The position numbers and the translations under genes are program-made. A stretch of DNA of 64,000 bases, from NCBI RefSeq assembly GCF_030689025.1, contig NZ_JAUYWA010000001.1, forward strand, positions 1 to 64,000, read 5' to 3'. This DNA is from Oceanobacter sp. 1_MG-2023. GTDB taxonomy: Bacteria > Pseudomonadota > Gammaproteobacteria > Pseudomonadales > Oceanobacteraceae. Positions 52,891 through 62,312 of the stretch are shown piece by piece (the stretch's first letter is position 1; every line of letters begins with the position of its first letter). The notes under the pieces were generated by a model, which saw nothing but the letters and a program-made list of their open reading frames with translations, was not told where the DNA came from and searched no databases.

Positions 52891-55029
52891 ATGCGACCCT
52901 GGTACGCACACGTTCTGTTGTGGGCCTGCTTGTGCAGTCTCGCCAACTGGCCAGCCACCAGCACGGCCAATGAACCAGTGGATCATTCGGCAGCACCAAC
53001 CGCCATCCATGATTTGATCCAGCAGCTGTTTCCCAAAGCCACCCGTATTGAAGCCAAACAGCAAGACTACCCGGTTTACCCGGTCTATCAGCTGAATGAA
53101 CTGTTGGGTTACGCCTACGAATCTGCCGACCTTGTTGATTTGCCAGGTTTTTCCGGCCGACCGATCCGGTTGTTGATCGGCCTGGGTGCCACTGGGCAAT
53201 TCACCGGCATCCATATCCTCGAACATCACGAACCGGTTTTTCTACACGGTCTGGGGCAGGAGCCGCTGTTCCGGTTTATCAACCAGTACGAAGGCCGTTC
53301 ACTGACAGAGCATATCGTTATCGACAGCAACAAGGCCGGTGGTAATGCCACCGACGGCGTGGTCTATTTTGATGGCGTCTCCAAAGCCACGGTATCGGTC
53401 ATTATCGTCAACGATACGGTGTTATCGTCGGCGCTCAAGGTCGCCCGGCACAAGCTGGAAGGTTTTGCCCAGGCTGCGGCCACCCAGCCGATCATGGACA
53501 AATATGAACCACTGAACTGGCAAGAAATGCTCGACCGGGGCTACATCGGCTATTGGCGTCTGGATCAGGCAGATGCCGAACGGGCATTAGGCACCGACCT
53601 TGGCAGCTACCCTTCCCTAAGTGATGCGGAAGAAGACGAAGCCTTTACCGAACTCTGGTACGCCTATATCAACGCCCCCTCTGTTGGCCGCAACCTGCTG
53701 GGTGATGAAGGTTTTGCCCAGCTGCAGGCATCCCTCAAGCCGGGCCAACAAGTGCTGGCGGTTATGTCACGAGGACTGTTTACCCATGTACCGGCTGATT
53801 TCCGCCCCGGTACCGTACCCGGCCGCCTGGCGCTCCAGCAAAGCCAGTTGGCGGTCGAAATGCGTGATATGGACGCGCTCGATCGCAATATCCAGCTGGT
53901 CGCCGATGGCATTCCATCCTTTACCCAGGCCAACCTGTTTCAGGTCGGTGGCAACGCCGGTTTTAACCCCGGAGCCGAATCCGCCCTGATACTGAACATG
54001 GAGATGCCCCGCAACCACCTGATCACCGACCGGGCACATTTTGAGATTCCGGTAACCTTGCCCGCTGAACTGTTTGAGCAGGTTGAAATAGAAACCACCA
54101 CCCGGGCACCACTCTGGGTCGGCCTGTGGAAAGATCGCTGGCTGTCAATCACGCTGCTGACCATCAGCCTGATTCTGTTAACCATCCTGTTCAGCTGGCA
54201 GCGGTATTTCACCCGCTTCCCCCGTGCGATGCATGTTTTTCGCTGGGGGTTTCTGGTGTATACCGTCGCCTATCTCGGTTTTTATGCCCAGGGGCAGCTG
54301 TCAGTCGTCAATATCTATACCCTGCTGCTGAACCTGTACGACGGCTTTAACCTTGGTATCTTCCTGCTCGACCCGGTGATTTTTATTCTGTGGAGCTACA
54401 CCTTTGTCAGTCTGTTTATCTGGGGACGCGGGCTGTTCTGTGGCTGGCTTTGCCCCTTTGGGGCCTTGCAGGAAATGGCCTCAGCACTGGCCAAACGGCT
54501 GGGCATTCGTCAACGGCGTATCCCTGAACCCCTGCACCACAAGCTGATTCTGATCAAGTACCCGATTCTGGCCGGACTGGTCGCAACCGCGTTTTATTCC
54601 CTGACGCTGGCGGAACAACTGGCTGAAGTTGAACCCTTCAAAACCAGTATCACCCTCTATTTTTATCGCGCCTGGCCCTTTGTGCTGTACGCCGTCGCCT
54701 TACTGGTGGCCAGTATGTTTGTGCACAAATTCTACTGCCGTTATATATGCCCACTCGGTGCCGGTCTGGCCATTATTGGCAAACTGCGCCGCCTGAGCAT
54801 GCTCGACCGTGTGGATATGTGTGGCACGCCGTGCCAGATGTGTAAACGCCGTTGCGAAATCAACGCCATTCGCAAGGATGGGGAAATCGACTACGACGAG
54901 TGCATCCAATGCCTGGAATGCGTCGTGATTCTGCGCGACGACACCCAGTGTGTAGACAGCATCAGTGCGCGAAAAAAGGAGCAGCGGCAAGCCAAGGCCA
55001 GGTTACTGGCAACCGATGCGGCACAATAA
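52891..55029 (+). CDS. NosR/NirI-family FMN-binding, 4Fe-4S membrane protein
   Basis: A 712-residue protein. A signal segment leads to a periplasmic FMN-binding domain (about 85-190) in which DGVSKATVSVI contains the flavinylation-type S/T-x-A-T motif (Thr 167). Five or six membrane helices follow (about 415-625), with CGWLCPFGA and CRYICPLGA, then two cytoplasmic 4Fe-4S motifs (CGTPCQMCKRRC and CIQCLEC). This is the NosR layout. NosR supports nitrous-oxide reductase, but no nos gene is in the window, so an electron-transfer role for another periplasmic redox enzyme is possible. The start at 52891 has GAGGAA upstream. Confidence 0.87.
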   Translation: MRPWYAHVLLWACLCSLANWPATSTANEPVDHSAAPTAIHDLIQQLFPKATRIEAKQQDYPVYPVYQLNELLGYAYESADLVDLPGFSGRPIRLLIGLGATGQFTGIHILEHHEPVFLHGLGQEPLFRFINQYEGRSLTEHIVIDSNKAGGNATDGVVYFDGVSKATVSVIIVNDTVLSSALKVARHKLEGFAQAAATQPIMDKYEPLNWQEMLDRGYIGYWRLDQADAERALGTDLGSYPSLSDAEEDEAFTELWYAYINAPSVGRNLLGDEGFAQLQASLKPGQQVLAVMSRGLFTHVPADFRPGTVPGRLALQQSQLAVEMRDMDALDRNIQLVADGIPSFTQANLFQVGGNAGFNPGAESALILNMEMPRNHLITDRAHFEIPVTLPAELFEQVEIETTTRAPLWVGLWKDRWLSITLLTISLILLTILFSWQRYFTRFPRAMHVFRWGFLVYTVAYLGFYAQGQLSVVNIYTLLLNLYDGFNLGIFLLDPVIFILWSYTFVSLFIWGRGLFCGWLCPFGALQEMASALAKRLGIRQRRIPEPLHHKLILIKYPILAGLVATAFYSLTLAEQLAEVEPFKTSITLYFYRAWPFVLYAVALLVASMFVHKFYCRYICPLGAGLAIIGKLRRLSMLDRVDMCGTPCQMCKRRCEINAIRKDGEIDYDECIQCLECVVILRDDTQCVDSISARKKEQRQAKARLLATDAAQ

Positions 55030-55045
55030 CAACACCAGCAAGCAC

Positions 55046-55078
55046 AACCTGTTGCGACCAGAATGATCGCAACAGGTT
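55046..55078. repeat. 12-bp hairpin after the NosR-like gene
   Basis: AACCTGTTGCGA (55046-55057) and TCGCAACAGGTT (55067-55078) are perfect arms with a 9-base loop, 16 bases after the stop. It lacks a U tract but is very stable and lies between convergent genes, so it probably forms both 3' ends. Confidence 0.75.
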
Positions 55079-55119
55079 ACGCACACCAAGGACAGCACGT
55101 GCAAGGACAGCCTGGCCAG

Positions 55120-56085
55120 TTACAGTAACCAGAACACTTCGCCATCATAATGATAGCTCTGGCATTCACTGCTGATGACATTACCGTTGTAACTGATGTT
55201 GGCGGTGGAGTCGCTGACGCCCGTAAAACGATTGTCAGACAGATTGATTTGCGCGGTCAGGGTATTGTCTATGGTGAAGAGTTCGTTCATATACACACGA
55301 TAATCGGCACTGAGCTGGATAAGATTGCCAGACTGGCTGACAGACTGAGGGTCCGGCATTTGCCAGTAACCCCAGTGGTCACCGACAAAATGGCCAGCAT
55401 CCAGCTCAATGACAAAAGGGGCGTAATCGTAACCAAGACTCATCGGGTGACTGTCGTCATCACAGTCCGTGATCATAATGTCTGAGAACACCAGAGCCAG
55501 ATGCTCGGTACTGCTCATATCCAACAGGTGACGGCTGACATCAGACAGCGTCAGCTGATAGTCAACCTGGCCTTCGTCATAGCTATCATCGTCTTCATCC
55601 TCGTAAGTCACATTGGGATAAATGGCAATACGGTATGTCAAGCCAGCACTGACCGGAAATATAATCACCTGATTACCACTCCACTCAAATGACAAGTCAC
55701 CTGCTGGTTGAGCGTTATATTCCACCACCTCAAGTGCTATATCGCCAGAACTGCCTTGTAGAAACTCACTATGCAGGATCACACTGATATAACCGCTGGC
55801 CGGGGCGGTATAAAGATAGTAATGATGGTCCGGTTCATCGTAGTCAATTTCTTCATCATAAATGATCGAAGCTTGTACCAGGGTATTGTGTGCAAGCTCC
55901 GTATTCTCACCATCGTAACTGGCGCTGCTCAAGGTCGGGTTGGTATCTTCCAGCAGCGGGGTGATACCGGAAGAATCGCCACCATCACCGCTTGAGCCAC
56001 CACTACTGCCAGTGCCAGAAGAACCGCCACAAGCGCTGAGCAGCAAAGAAAAAACAACAGCCGTAAACCGTAGACGTGCTTTCAT
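55120..56085 (-). CDS. Hypothetical lipoprotein
   Basis: A 321-residue protein with a lipoprotein signal peptide: FSLLLSAC gives the lipobox and Cys 19. A Gly/Ser linker follows (GGSSGTGSSGGSSGDGGDSSG), then an acidic, Tyr-rich beta domain. The stretch DEPDHHYYLYTAPASGYISVILHSEF resembles a bacterial pre-peptidase (PPC-like) beta sandwich. The rest is unassigned. There is no operon partner; it is divergent from ercA. Confidence 0.78.
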   Translation of the reverse strand: MKARLRFTAVVFSLLLSACGGSSGTGSSGGSSGDGGDSSGITPLLEDTNPTLSSASYDGENTELAHNTLVQASIIYDEEIDYDEPDHHYYLYTAPASGYISVILHSEFLQGSSGDIALEVVEYNAQPAGDLSFEWSGNQVIIFPVSAGLTYRIAIYPNVTYEDEDDDSYDEGQVDYQLTLSDVSRHLLDMSSTEHLALVFSDIMITDCDDDSHPMSLGYDYAPFVIELDAGHFVGDHWGYWQMPDPQSVSQSGNLIQLSADYRVYMNELFTIDNTLTAQINLSDNRFTGVSDSTANISYNGNVISSECQSYHYDGEVFWLL

Positions 56086-56488
56086 ACAACAGACTCCTTA
56101 TCAGGGTATTTCTGTTGTCAACGCAGTCGCTCAATATTGGTTGACACTTGCTGGCTCTAACATACCTATCCAGAAGTATCTTTGTGATGGAGTCGACAAT
56201 ATTCTATATTGGACAATCGTACCCGTGCAGGACAGTGGTGAGGACAGTGGTGGCCGCCGCTGTTGCCACAGTCTGTCTCTTTGGCGGGTAATTAACTGTC
56301 AGACGTTCTGGAAAAATAATGACAATAGCCACTGCGCAACAGCAAGAATCTACCGCCCGACTAACCCCTTGGCACTAGATACCTAACGCTATCGTAGCCT
56401 TTACCTCAGGTAAGGAACCGGTTTACTGTCTTCCATTATTACAAGAATAATGACGCACTCTGCGCATACGCTTCGGGACCCTCTATTT
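56086..56488. promoter_or_regulatory. Divergent regulatory interval, lipoprotein / ercA
   Basis: About 400 bases without a gene but with four repeat elements: CAATAT-TCT-ATATTG (56197-56211), a 12-bp tandem duplication of AGGACAGTGGTG (56229-56252), TTACCT-C-AGGTAA (56401-56413) and CATTATT-ACAAG-AATAATG (56434-56452). The last two lie 37-88 bases before the ercA ATG, where an operator or activator site is expected. No protein is assigned to them. Confidence 0.55.
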
Positions 56489-57652
56489 ATGTCTGATTCC
56501 ATTTCCAATCTGAGAAAGTTTGTTGCCCCGGAGATTATCTTTGGCGTCGGAGCCCGCAAAACCGTAGGTAACTTCGCCCGGAATTTTGGCGCCCAGCGGG
56601 TATTGATCGTCACCGACCCCGGTGTAATCGCCTCCGGGTGGGTCGCCGATGTACAAAACAGCCTGCAGGAAATGGACATTGATTACCGGGTTTTCTCCGC
56701 CGTCAGTCCCAACCCCAGAACCGAAGAAGTCATGGCCGGAGCCGCCTTCTATAATGAAGAAGGCTGCAACCTGATTGTCGCCGTGGGCGGCGGCAGCCCG
56801 ATGGACTGCGCCAAGGGCATTGGCATAGTCTCGGTCAACCGCCAGCATATTCTCACTTTTGAAGGAGTCGACCGCATTCATTCGCCGATTCCGCCGCTGA
56901 TTTTTATTCCGACCACCGCAGGCACTTCGGCAGACGTTTCCCAGTTTGCCATTATTTCCGACCAGAACAGCCGCATGAAAATCTCCATCATCAGCAAGGC
57001 AGTGGTACCGGATGTTTCCCTCATCGACCCGGAAACCACGCTGACGATGACGCCCTTTTTAACCGCCTGCACTGGCATCGACGCCATGGTGCATGCCATC
57101 GAAGCATTTGTATCCACCGCCAGCGGCCCACTCACCGATACGAATGCCCTGGAAGCCATCCGCCTGGTGGCCGGCAACCTGCCCGCGCTGGTCGACAACC
57201 CTACCGATATTGCCCTGCGCGAACAGCTGATGCTGGCGTCACTCAAAGCCGGGCTGGCGTTTTCCAACGCCATTCTGGGGGCCGTACATGCCATGTCCCA
57301 CAGCCTCGGCGGTTATCTCGATTTACCGCATGGTCTCTGCAACGCCATTCTGGTCGAACGAGTGATAGACTATAATTACAGCCATGCAGAAGATCGCTTC
57401 CGGGTGATTGCCGAAACCCTGGGCATCCAGACCAAAGGCCGGACCAGTACCGAAATACGCCGCCAGTTGGTCGACAACATCAGCCAGCTCAAGGCCAGAG
57501 TGGGTCTGACCCAGAACCTGGGGCAATCCGGCGTGCGGTTGGCCGATATTCCGGAACTGTCTGGCAAAGCACTGACCGACCCCTGCATTCTGACCAACCC
57601 CAGAAAATCCAGCAAACGAGATGTAGAGGTGGTCTATGAGGAAGCGTTATGA
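56489..57652 (+). CDS. ercA: Iron-containing alcohol dehydrogenase ErcA
   Basis: A 387-residue group III alcohol dehydrogenase. The nucleotide site is VAVGGGSPMDCAKGIG, PTTAGTSADVSQFA follows, and the metal ligands lie in the GIDAMVHAIEAFVS region and in GAVHAMSHSLGGYLDLPHGLCNA (His residues). In P. aeruginosa ErcA (PA1991) belongs to the ethanol-oxidation regulon and has a regulatory rather than main catabolic role. The start at 56489 gives MSDSISNLRKFVAPEI; the ATG at 56450 has no better ribosome site. It overlaps ercS by 17 bases, as expected for the pair. Confidence 0.87.
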   Translation: MSDSISNLRKFVAPEIIFGVGARKTVGNFARNFGAQRVLIVTDPGVIASGWVADVQNSLQEMDIDYRVFSAVSPNPRTEEVMAGAAFYNEEGCNLIVAVGGGSPMDCAKGIGIVSVNRQHILTFEGVDRIHSPIPPLIFIPTTAGTSADVSQFAIISDQNSRMKISIISKAVVPDVSLIDPETTLTMTPFLTACTGIDAMVHAIEAFVSTASGPLTDTNALEAIRLVAGNLPALVDNPTDIALREQLMLASLKAGLAFSNAILGAVHAMSHSLGGYLDLPHGLCNAILVERVIDYNYSHAEDRFRVIAETLGIQTKGRTSTEIRRQLVDNISQLKARVGLTQNLGQSGVRLADIPELSGKALTDPCILTNPRKSSKRDVEVVYEEAL

Positions 57653-59381
57653 CCCAGCCTCTGACGTGAACAACGAGCCGCAAAACAGCAACGAGCACAA
57701 TGCAGAAGACCAGGCCCTGGTACAAAACCTGATTGGCCTTGGAGCCTTCTCGGCGCGCAAAAGCTACTACCCGGAATTGCTGCAAAAGATTGATGAGCTG
57801 GAAAGCGAAAAAGAACGCTATCAATGGCTGTTCGAAAACGCCCTGCACGGCATCTTCCAGGCCAGAGCCAGTGGCGGTATCAGTGGTGCCAACCCGGCCA
57901 TCGCCCGTATGTGTGGCTATCGGGATGCCACCGAATTCCGCTACTCCGTCACCTCCTTGCGCCACGACCTGTTCCACGACCCGCAAGACCTGGACACACT
58001 GATGCAACAGGTGAATCAGCTCGGTCGCCAGCAATCATTCGAAACCCGCTTCAAGCGCAAACTGGGCATGGAACCAGTCGCGGTGTCGATCAACGTGCTG
58101 CTGAAAGACCCGCAACAGGGCCTGATCGAAGTCTTCGTGCATGATATTACCGAACGCAAACGCGCCCAGGCCGCCATGGCCCGTATCAATAACGAGCTGG
58201 AACAGCGTGTCGAAGTCCGCACCCGGGAACTACAGGCCGCCAAGCAGGAAGCCGAAGCCGCCAACGCCAGCAAAGACAAATACCTTGCCGCCGCCAGCCA
58301 CGACCTGTTGCAGCCAATGAACGCTGCCCGCCTGCTGGTTGCCACATTGCAAGAACGCACACTGGATAACGACAACCGGGTTCTGGTTGAACGTATTCAC
58401 ACCGCCCTGACCGGTGCCGAAGAACTGCTGGCCGACCTGCTGGATATTTCCCGCCTCGATGCCAATGCCGTAACCCCCGATCATGAAGAGTTTGCCGTCA
58501 ACGACCTGCTCAAAACCCTGTACAGCGAATTCCAGACCCAGGCCCATCAGGCCAATCTCGAATTGCATATGGTACCCAGCAGCCTGCGTATCCGCAGCGA
58601 CCCGCGCTTATTAATGCGCATCCTGCGCAACTTCGTCAGCAATGCCATTCGCTATACCCCCACCGGGCGGGTACTGATAGGTTGTCGCCGCCGTGGCGAC
58701 CAGCTGCAACTGATGATTTGTGACTCCGGGCCGGGGATTGCCGAACACCAGCGTACAGAGATTTTTCGGGAATTCCGCCAGCTCGACAACGCCAACCAGG
58801 GGCGCAGCAAAGGCGTTGGCCTCGGCCTCGCCATTGTTGAACGTATCGCCCGAATGATGGATCACCCGGTGGCCATTCATTCACGGGTTGGGATTGGCAG
58901 CTGTTTCTCCGTCACCGTGCCACAGGCAAGTGTTGATGACCCACAAGGCCGCCACTCCGCCAATCGTGCCGACACCGTGCCGGAAGGTCTGGCCGCCAGT
59001 GCTCGTCTTAATCGGGTGCGGGTACTGGTGATCGATAACGAGGAAACCATTCGTCTCAGTATGAAAAGCCTGTTGCAGGCCTGGGGGTGTAACGTGATTA
59101 CCGCCAGTAATGGCGAAGTCGCCCAGGATGCCTGGCACAACTTCTGTCCGGATATTGTACTGGCGGACTATCATCTGGATCACGATGAAACCGGCACCGG
59201 CGTGATACGCACTCTGGCAGCCGCCGACAGCAACGTTATGGCAACTCCCCTGATCGTTATTACCGCTGACCGCAGCGATACCGTGCGTCAGGAAATCACC
59301 CGACTGGGAGCCACCCGTCTGAACAAGCCGGTCAAACCGGCCAAGCTCCGCGCCCTGATGGCCTATTTACTGGAACAATAA
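57636..59381 (+). CDS. ercS: ErcS-like hybrid sensor histidine kinase
   Basis: A 581-residue cytoplasmic kinase. One PAS domain (about 60-175, with ENALHGIFQARASGGISGAN), a coiled coil, HisKA with His 222 in LAAASHDLLQPMNAARL, HATPase (GVGLGLAIVERI) and a receiver with Asp 511 in LADYHLD. The HisKA box is identical over 17 residues to that of the NahK-like kinase, and both end in a NKPV(R/K)PAKL segment. In P. aeruginosa ErcS (PA1992) takes part in the cascade that induces PQQ-dependent ethanol oxidation. Its ATG lies inside ercA, after AGGTGG. Confidence 0.86.
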   Translation: MRKRYDPASDVNNEPQNSNEHNAEDQALVQNLIGLGAFSARKSYYPELLQKIDELESEKERYQWLFENALHGIFQARASGGISGANPAIARMCGYRDATEFRYSVTSLRHDLFHDPQDLDTLMQQVNQLGRQQSFETRFKRKLGMEPVAVSINVLLKDPQQGLIEVFVHDITERKRAQAAMARINNELEQRVEVRTRELQAAKQEAEAANASKDKYLAAASHDLLQPMNAARLLVATLQERTLDNDNRVLVERIHTALTGAEELLADLLDISRLDANAVTPDHEEFAVNDLLKTLYSEFQTQAHQANLELHMVPSSLRIRSDPRLLMRILRNFVSNAIRYTPTGRVLIGCRRRGDQLQLMICDSGPGIAEHQRTEIFREFRQLDNANQGRSKGVGLGLAIVERIARMMDHPVAIHSRVGIGSCFSVTVPQASVDDPQGRHSANRADTVPEGLAASARLNRVRVLVIDNEETIRLSMKSLLQAWGCNVITASNGEVAQDAWHNFCPDIVLADYHLDHDETGTGVIRTLAAADSNVMATPLIVITADRSDTVRQEITRLGATRLNKPVKPAKLRALMAYLLEQ

Positions 59382-59436
59382 CCCGAAAAACCCGTAAACC
59401 CGGAGCAAACACGTCAGGCCCCTTGTCTGGCGTGCC

Positions 59437-60792
59437 TTACGAACCAGCCAGATATTGCCCCAGAGCCGTCTGGATGCCCGTTGTCAGCGTTGCCAGATCG
59501 TCATTGCTCATCACAAATGGCGGCATCACATAAACACAATCGGCAAACGGCCGCACCCAGATCCCCTGCGCTACACACAAGGGCTGCAGTTCTGCCACAT
59601 TGGCCGACTGCTCCAGCTGCACCACACCAATCGCTCCAAGCACCCGGACATCACGAATACCGGCCTGGCCTCGCAACGGCGACAAGCCCTGCTCCAACTG
59701 CTGTTCGATACGCTGTACCTGAGCCTGCCAATCCGAATCCAGCAACAAGTCGATGCTTTCACAAGCCACCCGGCATGCCAGCGGATTCCCCATAAAGGTC
59801 GGGCCGTGCATAAAACAGCCAGCTTCTCCCTGGCTGATGGTAGTGGCAATTTCGGTGGTTGCCAGTGTGGCAGACAGCGTCATATAACCACCGGTCAGAG
59901 CCTTGCCCACACACAGGATATCTGGCGAAATAGCGGCATGTTCACAGGCAAACAGCTTGCCGGTACGGCCAAACCCCGTGGCGATTTCATCGGCAATCAA
60001 CAGCACATCAAACTCATCACACAAACGTCGGGCGGCGCGCAAATAGTCGGGATGATAAAAACGCATCCCCCCCGCCCCCTGCACAACAGGCTCCAGAATC
60101 AGCGCGGCCAGCTCCTGGTGACAGCTCTCCAGCTTCTGGCGCAACCCGGCAATGTCCGCCGCCAGTACCGATGCATCTTGCGGCTGGTCAGCCTTGGGGT
60201 AAACAGCCTGCGGTTCAGGGACAAAGTGCTGGGCCGTCAGGACTCCGGCAAACAGATGGTGCATTCCCCGACGTGGGTCACACACCGACATCGCCCCCAT
60301 GGTATCGCCATGATAACCACGCTCCAGCGCCAGCAGTCGTTGCTTGGCCGGTTTTCCCCGCGCCTGCTGGTACTGGATGGCCATTTTCATGGCCACTTCA
60401 ACCGCCACCGAGCCGGAATCGGCCAGAAAGACCTTGTCCAGCCCCGCTGGTGTCAGGGCCACCAGCCGCCGCCCCAGCTCAATCGCCGGGCCATGGGTCA
60501 GACCGCCAAACATCACATGGGACATGTTCTCCAGCTGCTCGGTGGCAGCCTGATTCAGACGCGGGTGATTGTAACCATGTACCGCACACCACCAGGAGGC
60601 CATGCCATCGATCAGCTCGCGACCATCGCTCAGGCGTAACCGTACACCACTGGCAGAAGCCACCTGCCATACCGGAGCCGGGGTGGTCATCGAACTGTAG
60701 GGGTGCCATAAATGCTGGTGGTCAAATTCGGTATCGCTTAACGCCGGGTTTGACCAGGGTTTGGCGCTGGAGTGGTCATGGCCTGTCATCAT
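59437..60792 (-). CDS. bioA: Adenosylmethionine-8-amino-7-oxononanoate aminotransferase
   Basis: A 451-residue class III PLP aminotransferase making 7,8-diaminopelargonate in biotin synthesis. Family marks: LIDGMASWWCAVHGYNHP, DSGSVAVEVAMKMA, ERGYHGDTMGAMSVCDP, LIADEIATGFGRTGK, and GKALTGGYM with the PLP Lys. The WW and Tyr in the first motif and HGPTFMGNPLAC fit BioA rather than other class III enzymes. Two adjacent ATG codons are possible starts. It is divergent from bioFHC, as in many Gammaproteobacteria. Confidence 0.96.
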   Translation of the reverse strand: MMTGHDHSSAKPWSNPALSDTEFDHQHLWHPYSSMTTPAPVWQVASASGVRLRLSDGRELIDGMASWWCAVHGYNHPRLNQAATEQLENMSHVMFGGLTHGPAIELGRRLVALTPAGLDKVFLADSGSVAVEVAMKMAIQYQQARGKPAKQRLLALERGYHGDTMGAMSVCDPRRGMHHLFAGVLTAQHFVPEPQAVYPKADQPQDASVLAADIAGLRQKLESCHQELAALILEPVVQGAGGMRFYHPDYLRAARRLCDEFDVLLIADEIATGFGRTGKLFACEHAAISPDILCVGKALTGGYMTLSATLATTEIATTISQGEAGCFMHGPTFMGNPLACRVACESIDLLLDSDWQAQVQRIEQQLEQGLSPLRGQAGIRDVRVLGAIGVVQLEQSANVAELQPLCVAQGIWVRPFADCVYVMPPFVMSNDDLATLTTGIQTALGQYLAGS

Positions 60793-61046
60793 CTGCTCTC
60801 ACTGAAATCAATGACAGAAAGGTTAACGGATTTCAGCCATTAACTCCGCTACAACCCGATAACAGATCGATTCAACGGCGTGATTTCCTCTTTTGAGCTA
60901 AACAGTCGGAGCCAGCCTCACCATTAGTAAACCAAACCGGGCTGACCGTATTGACCTGTTCTGTCACCGTCTTATTGTCAAGCAACCCAATACTGCCTTT
61001 TAATCGCCACCTGACCGCCACCTCATCAACAGGTTAATCCGCTCCC
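60793..61046. promoter_or_regulatory. Divergent bioA / bioF promoter region
   Basis: A 254-bp region with no gene. It has the right place for a BirA-type operator, but only one half-site-like TAGTAAACC (60926-60933 region) was found and no matching GGTTTACAA at the usual 15-16-base distance. A TTGACC at about 60950 may be a -35 element for bioF. Confidence 0.4.
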
Positions 61047-62312
61047 ATGCCCAATTCCTGCTCCACGCCCTGGCAACGTCGTCTCAATCACGCCAGTCAA
61101 CAGCGCCGCCAACTCGACCAATGGCGTCAGCGTTCAACCCTCAATAGCCAGCAAGGGCCAGTGGTTCAACGCAATGGGCAGCCGCTGATCAATTTTTGCA
61201 GCAATGATTATCTTGGGCTGGCGATGGGTGGTGCCAACGCCCTGGCGCAAAGCGCCCAGCGCTGGGGCCTGGGAAGCGGCTCGTCACATCTGGTATGTGG
61301 CCATTCCAGCGCCCACGACGAACTGGAACGAGCGCTGGCCAGGCACACTGGCTATCCGGCCGCGTTGCTGTTTTCCACCGGCTATATGGCCAATGTCGGC
61401 TGCATCAATGCCCTGACCCAACGTGGCGACCTGATTCTGCAAGACAAGCTGAACCATGCTTCACTGATCGATGGGGCGTTACTCAGCCGCGCCGATTTTC
61501 TGCGTTACCGCCATCTGGATTACGATCAGCTGCAACAACGGCTGATACAGCGCCAACCGCTGATGCAACAAGCGCAACAAGAGATAGCAAAACAACCACT
61601 GACACTGGTGGTCAGCGACAGTATTTTCAGCATGGATGGCGACCTCGCCGATGTCGCCCGGCTCAGCCAGATTTGCCAGCAGCAACAGGCCTTGTTGATG
61701 GTTGATGACGCTCACGGACTGGGGATTATTGGCAAACAAGGTGCCGGGGTGCGTTCGGCCTTTGATCTCAGCAGCGAACAACTGCCGGTGTACATAGGCA
61801 CATTGGGTAAAGCTCTTGGCGGCTTTGGTGCCTTTGTCGCCGGTGATCAGGCACTGATCGATTATCTGGTGCAGTTTGCTCGCCCCTATATTTACACGAC
61901 CGCGTTACCGCCAGCGGTGGCCGAAGCCATGCTGTCGAACCTCGAACGCCTGCAAGACGATAGCTTGCGACACACATTACACCAGCATATTGGCTATTTT
62001 CGCCAACGTGCCAGCCAGCTCGGGCTCGCCCTGATGCCGTCAGAATCCCCGATTCAACCCTTGATGATTGGCGACGAAGCCAGCGCCATGGCCATCAGTA
62101 CCGAACTGCAGCAGCGTGGCCTATGGGTAACAGCCATTCGACCACCGACCGTTCCCAATGGCAGCAGCCGTCTACGTATCACCCTGACTGCAGCCCATAC
62201 CACCGCCCAGATTGACCAGTTACTGACAGCACTGGATGAGCTGATACCAGAGTCACTGCGCCTCCCCGCAGCCGACATCCGGTCATCAGACCCTCAGGGA
62301 GAGACATTGTGA
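61047..62312 (+). CDS. bioF: 8-amino-7-oxononanoate synthase
   Basis: A 421-residue PLP alpha-oxoamine synthase that joins pimeloyl thioester and alanine. Motifs: NFCSNDYLGLAMG, GLGSGSSHLVCGHSSAHDELE, LLFSTGYMANVG, DSIFSMDGDLADV, DDAHGLGIIGKQGAG and GTLGKALGGFGAFVAG with the PLP Lys. The C-terminal tail is a little longer than in E. coli BioF (384 residues). It overlaps bioH by four bases (GTGA). Confidence 0.96.
   Translation: MPNSCSTPWQRRLNHASQQRRQLDQWRQRSTLNSQQGPVVQRNGQPLINFCSNDYLGLAMGGANALAQSAQRWGLGSGSSHLVCGHSSAHDELERALARHTGYPAALLFSTGYMANVGCINALTQRGDLILQDKLNHASLIDGALLSRADFLRYRHLDYDQLQQRLIQRQPLMQQAQQEIAKQPLTLVVSDSIFSMDGDLADVARLSQICQQQQALLMVDDAHGLGIIGKQGAGVRSAFDLSSEQLPVYIGTLGKALGGFGAFVAGDQALIDYLVQFARPYIYTTALPPAVAEAMLSNLERLQDDSLRHTLHQHIGYFRQRASQLGLALMPSESPIQPLMIGDEASAMAISTELQQRGLWVTAIRPPTVPNGSSRLRITLTAAHTTAQIDQLLTALDELIPESLRLPAADIRSSDPQGETL

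Noticed and set aside
59455..60639. 394-codon rightward frame inside bioA
   Set aside because: Antisense shadow; every bioA motif is present on the other strand.
60921..60970. BirA operator between bioA and bioF
   Set aside because: Only one half-site resembles the consensus; the second half is missing at the required distance.
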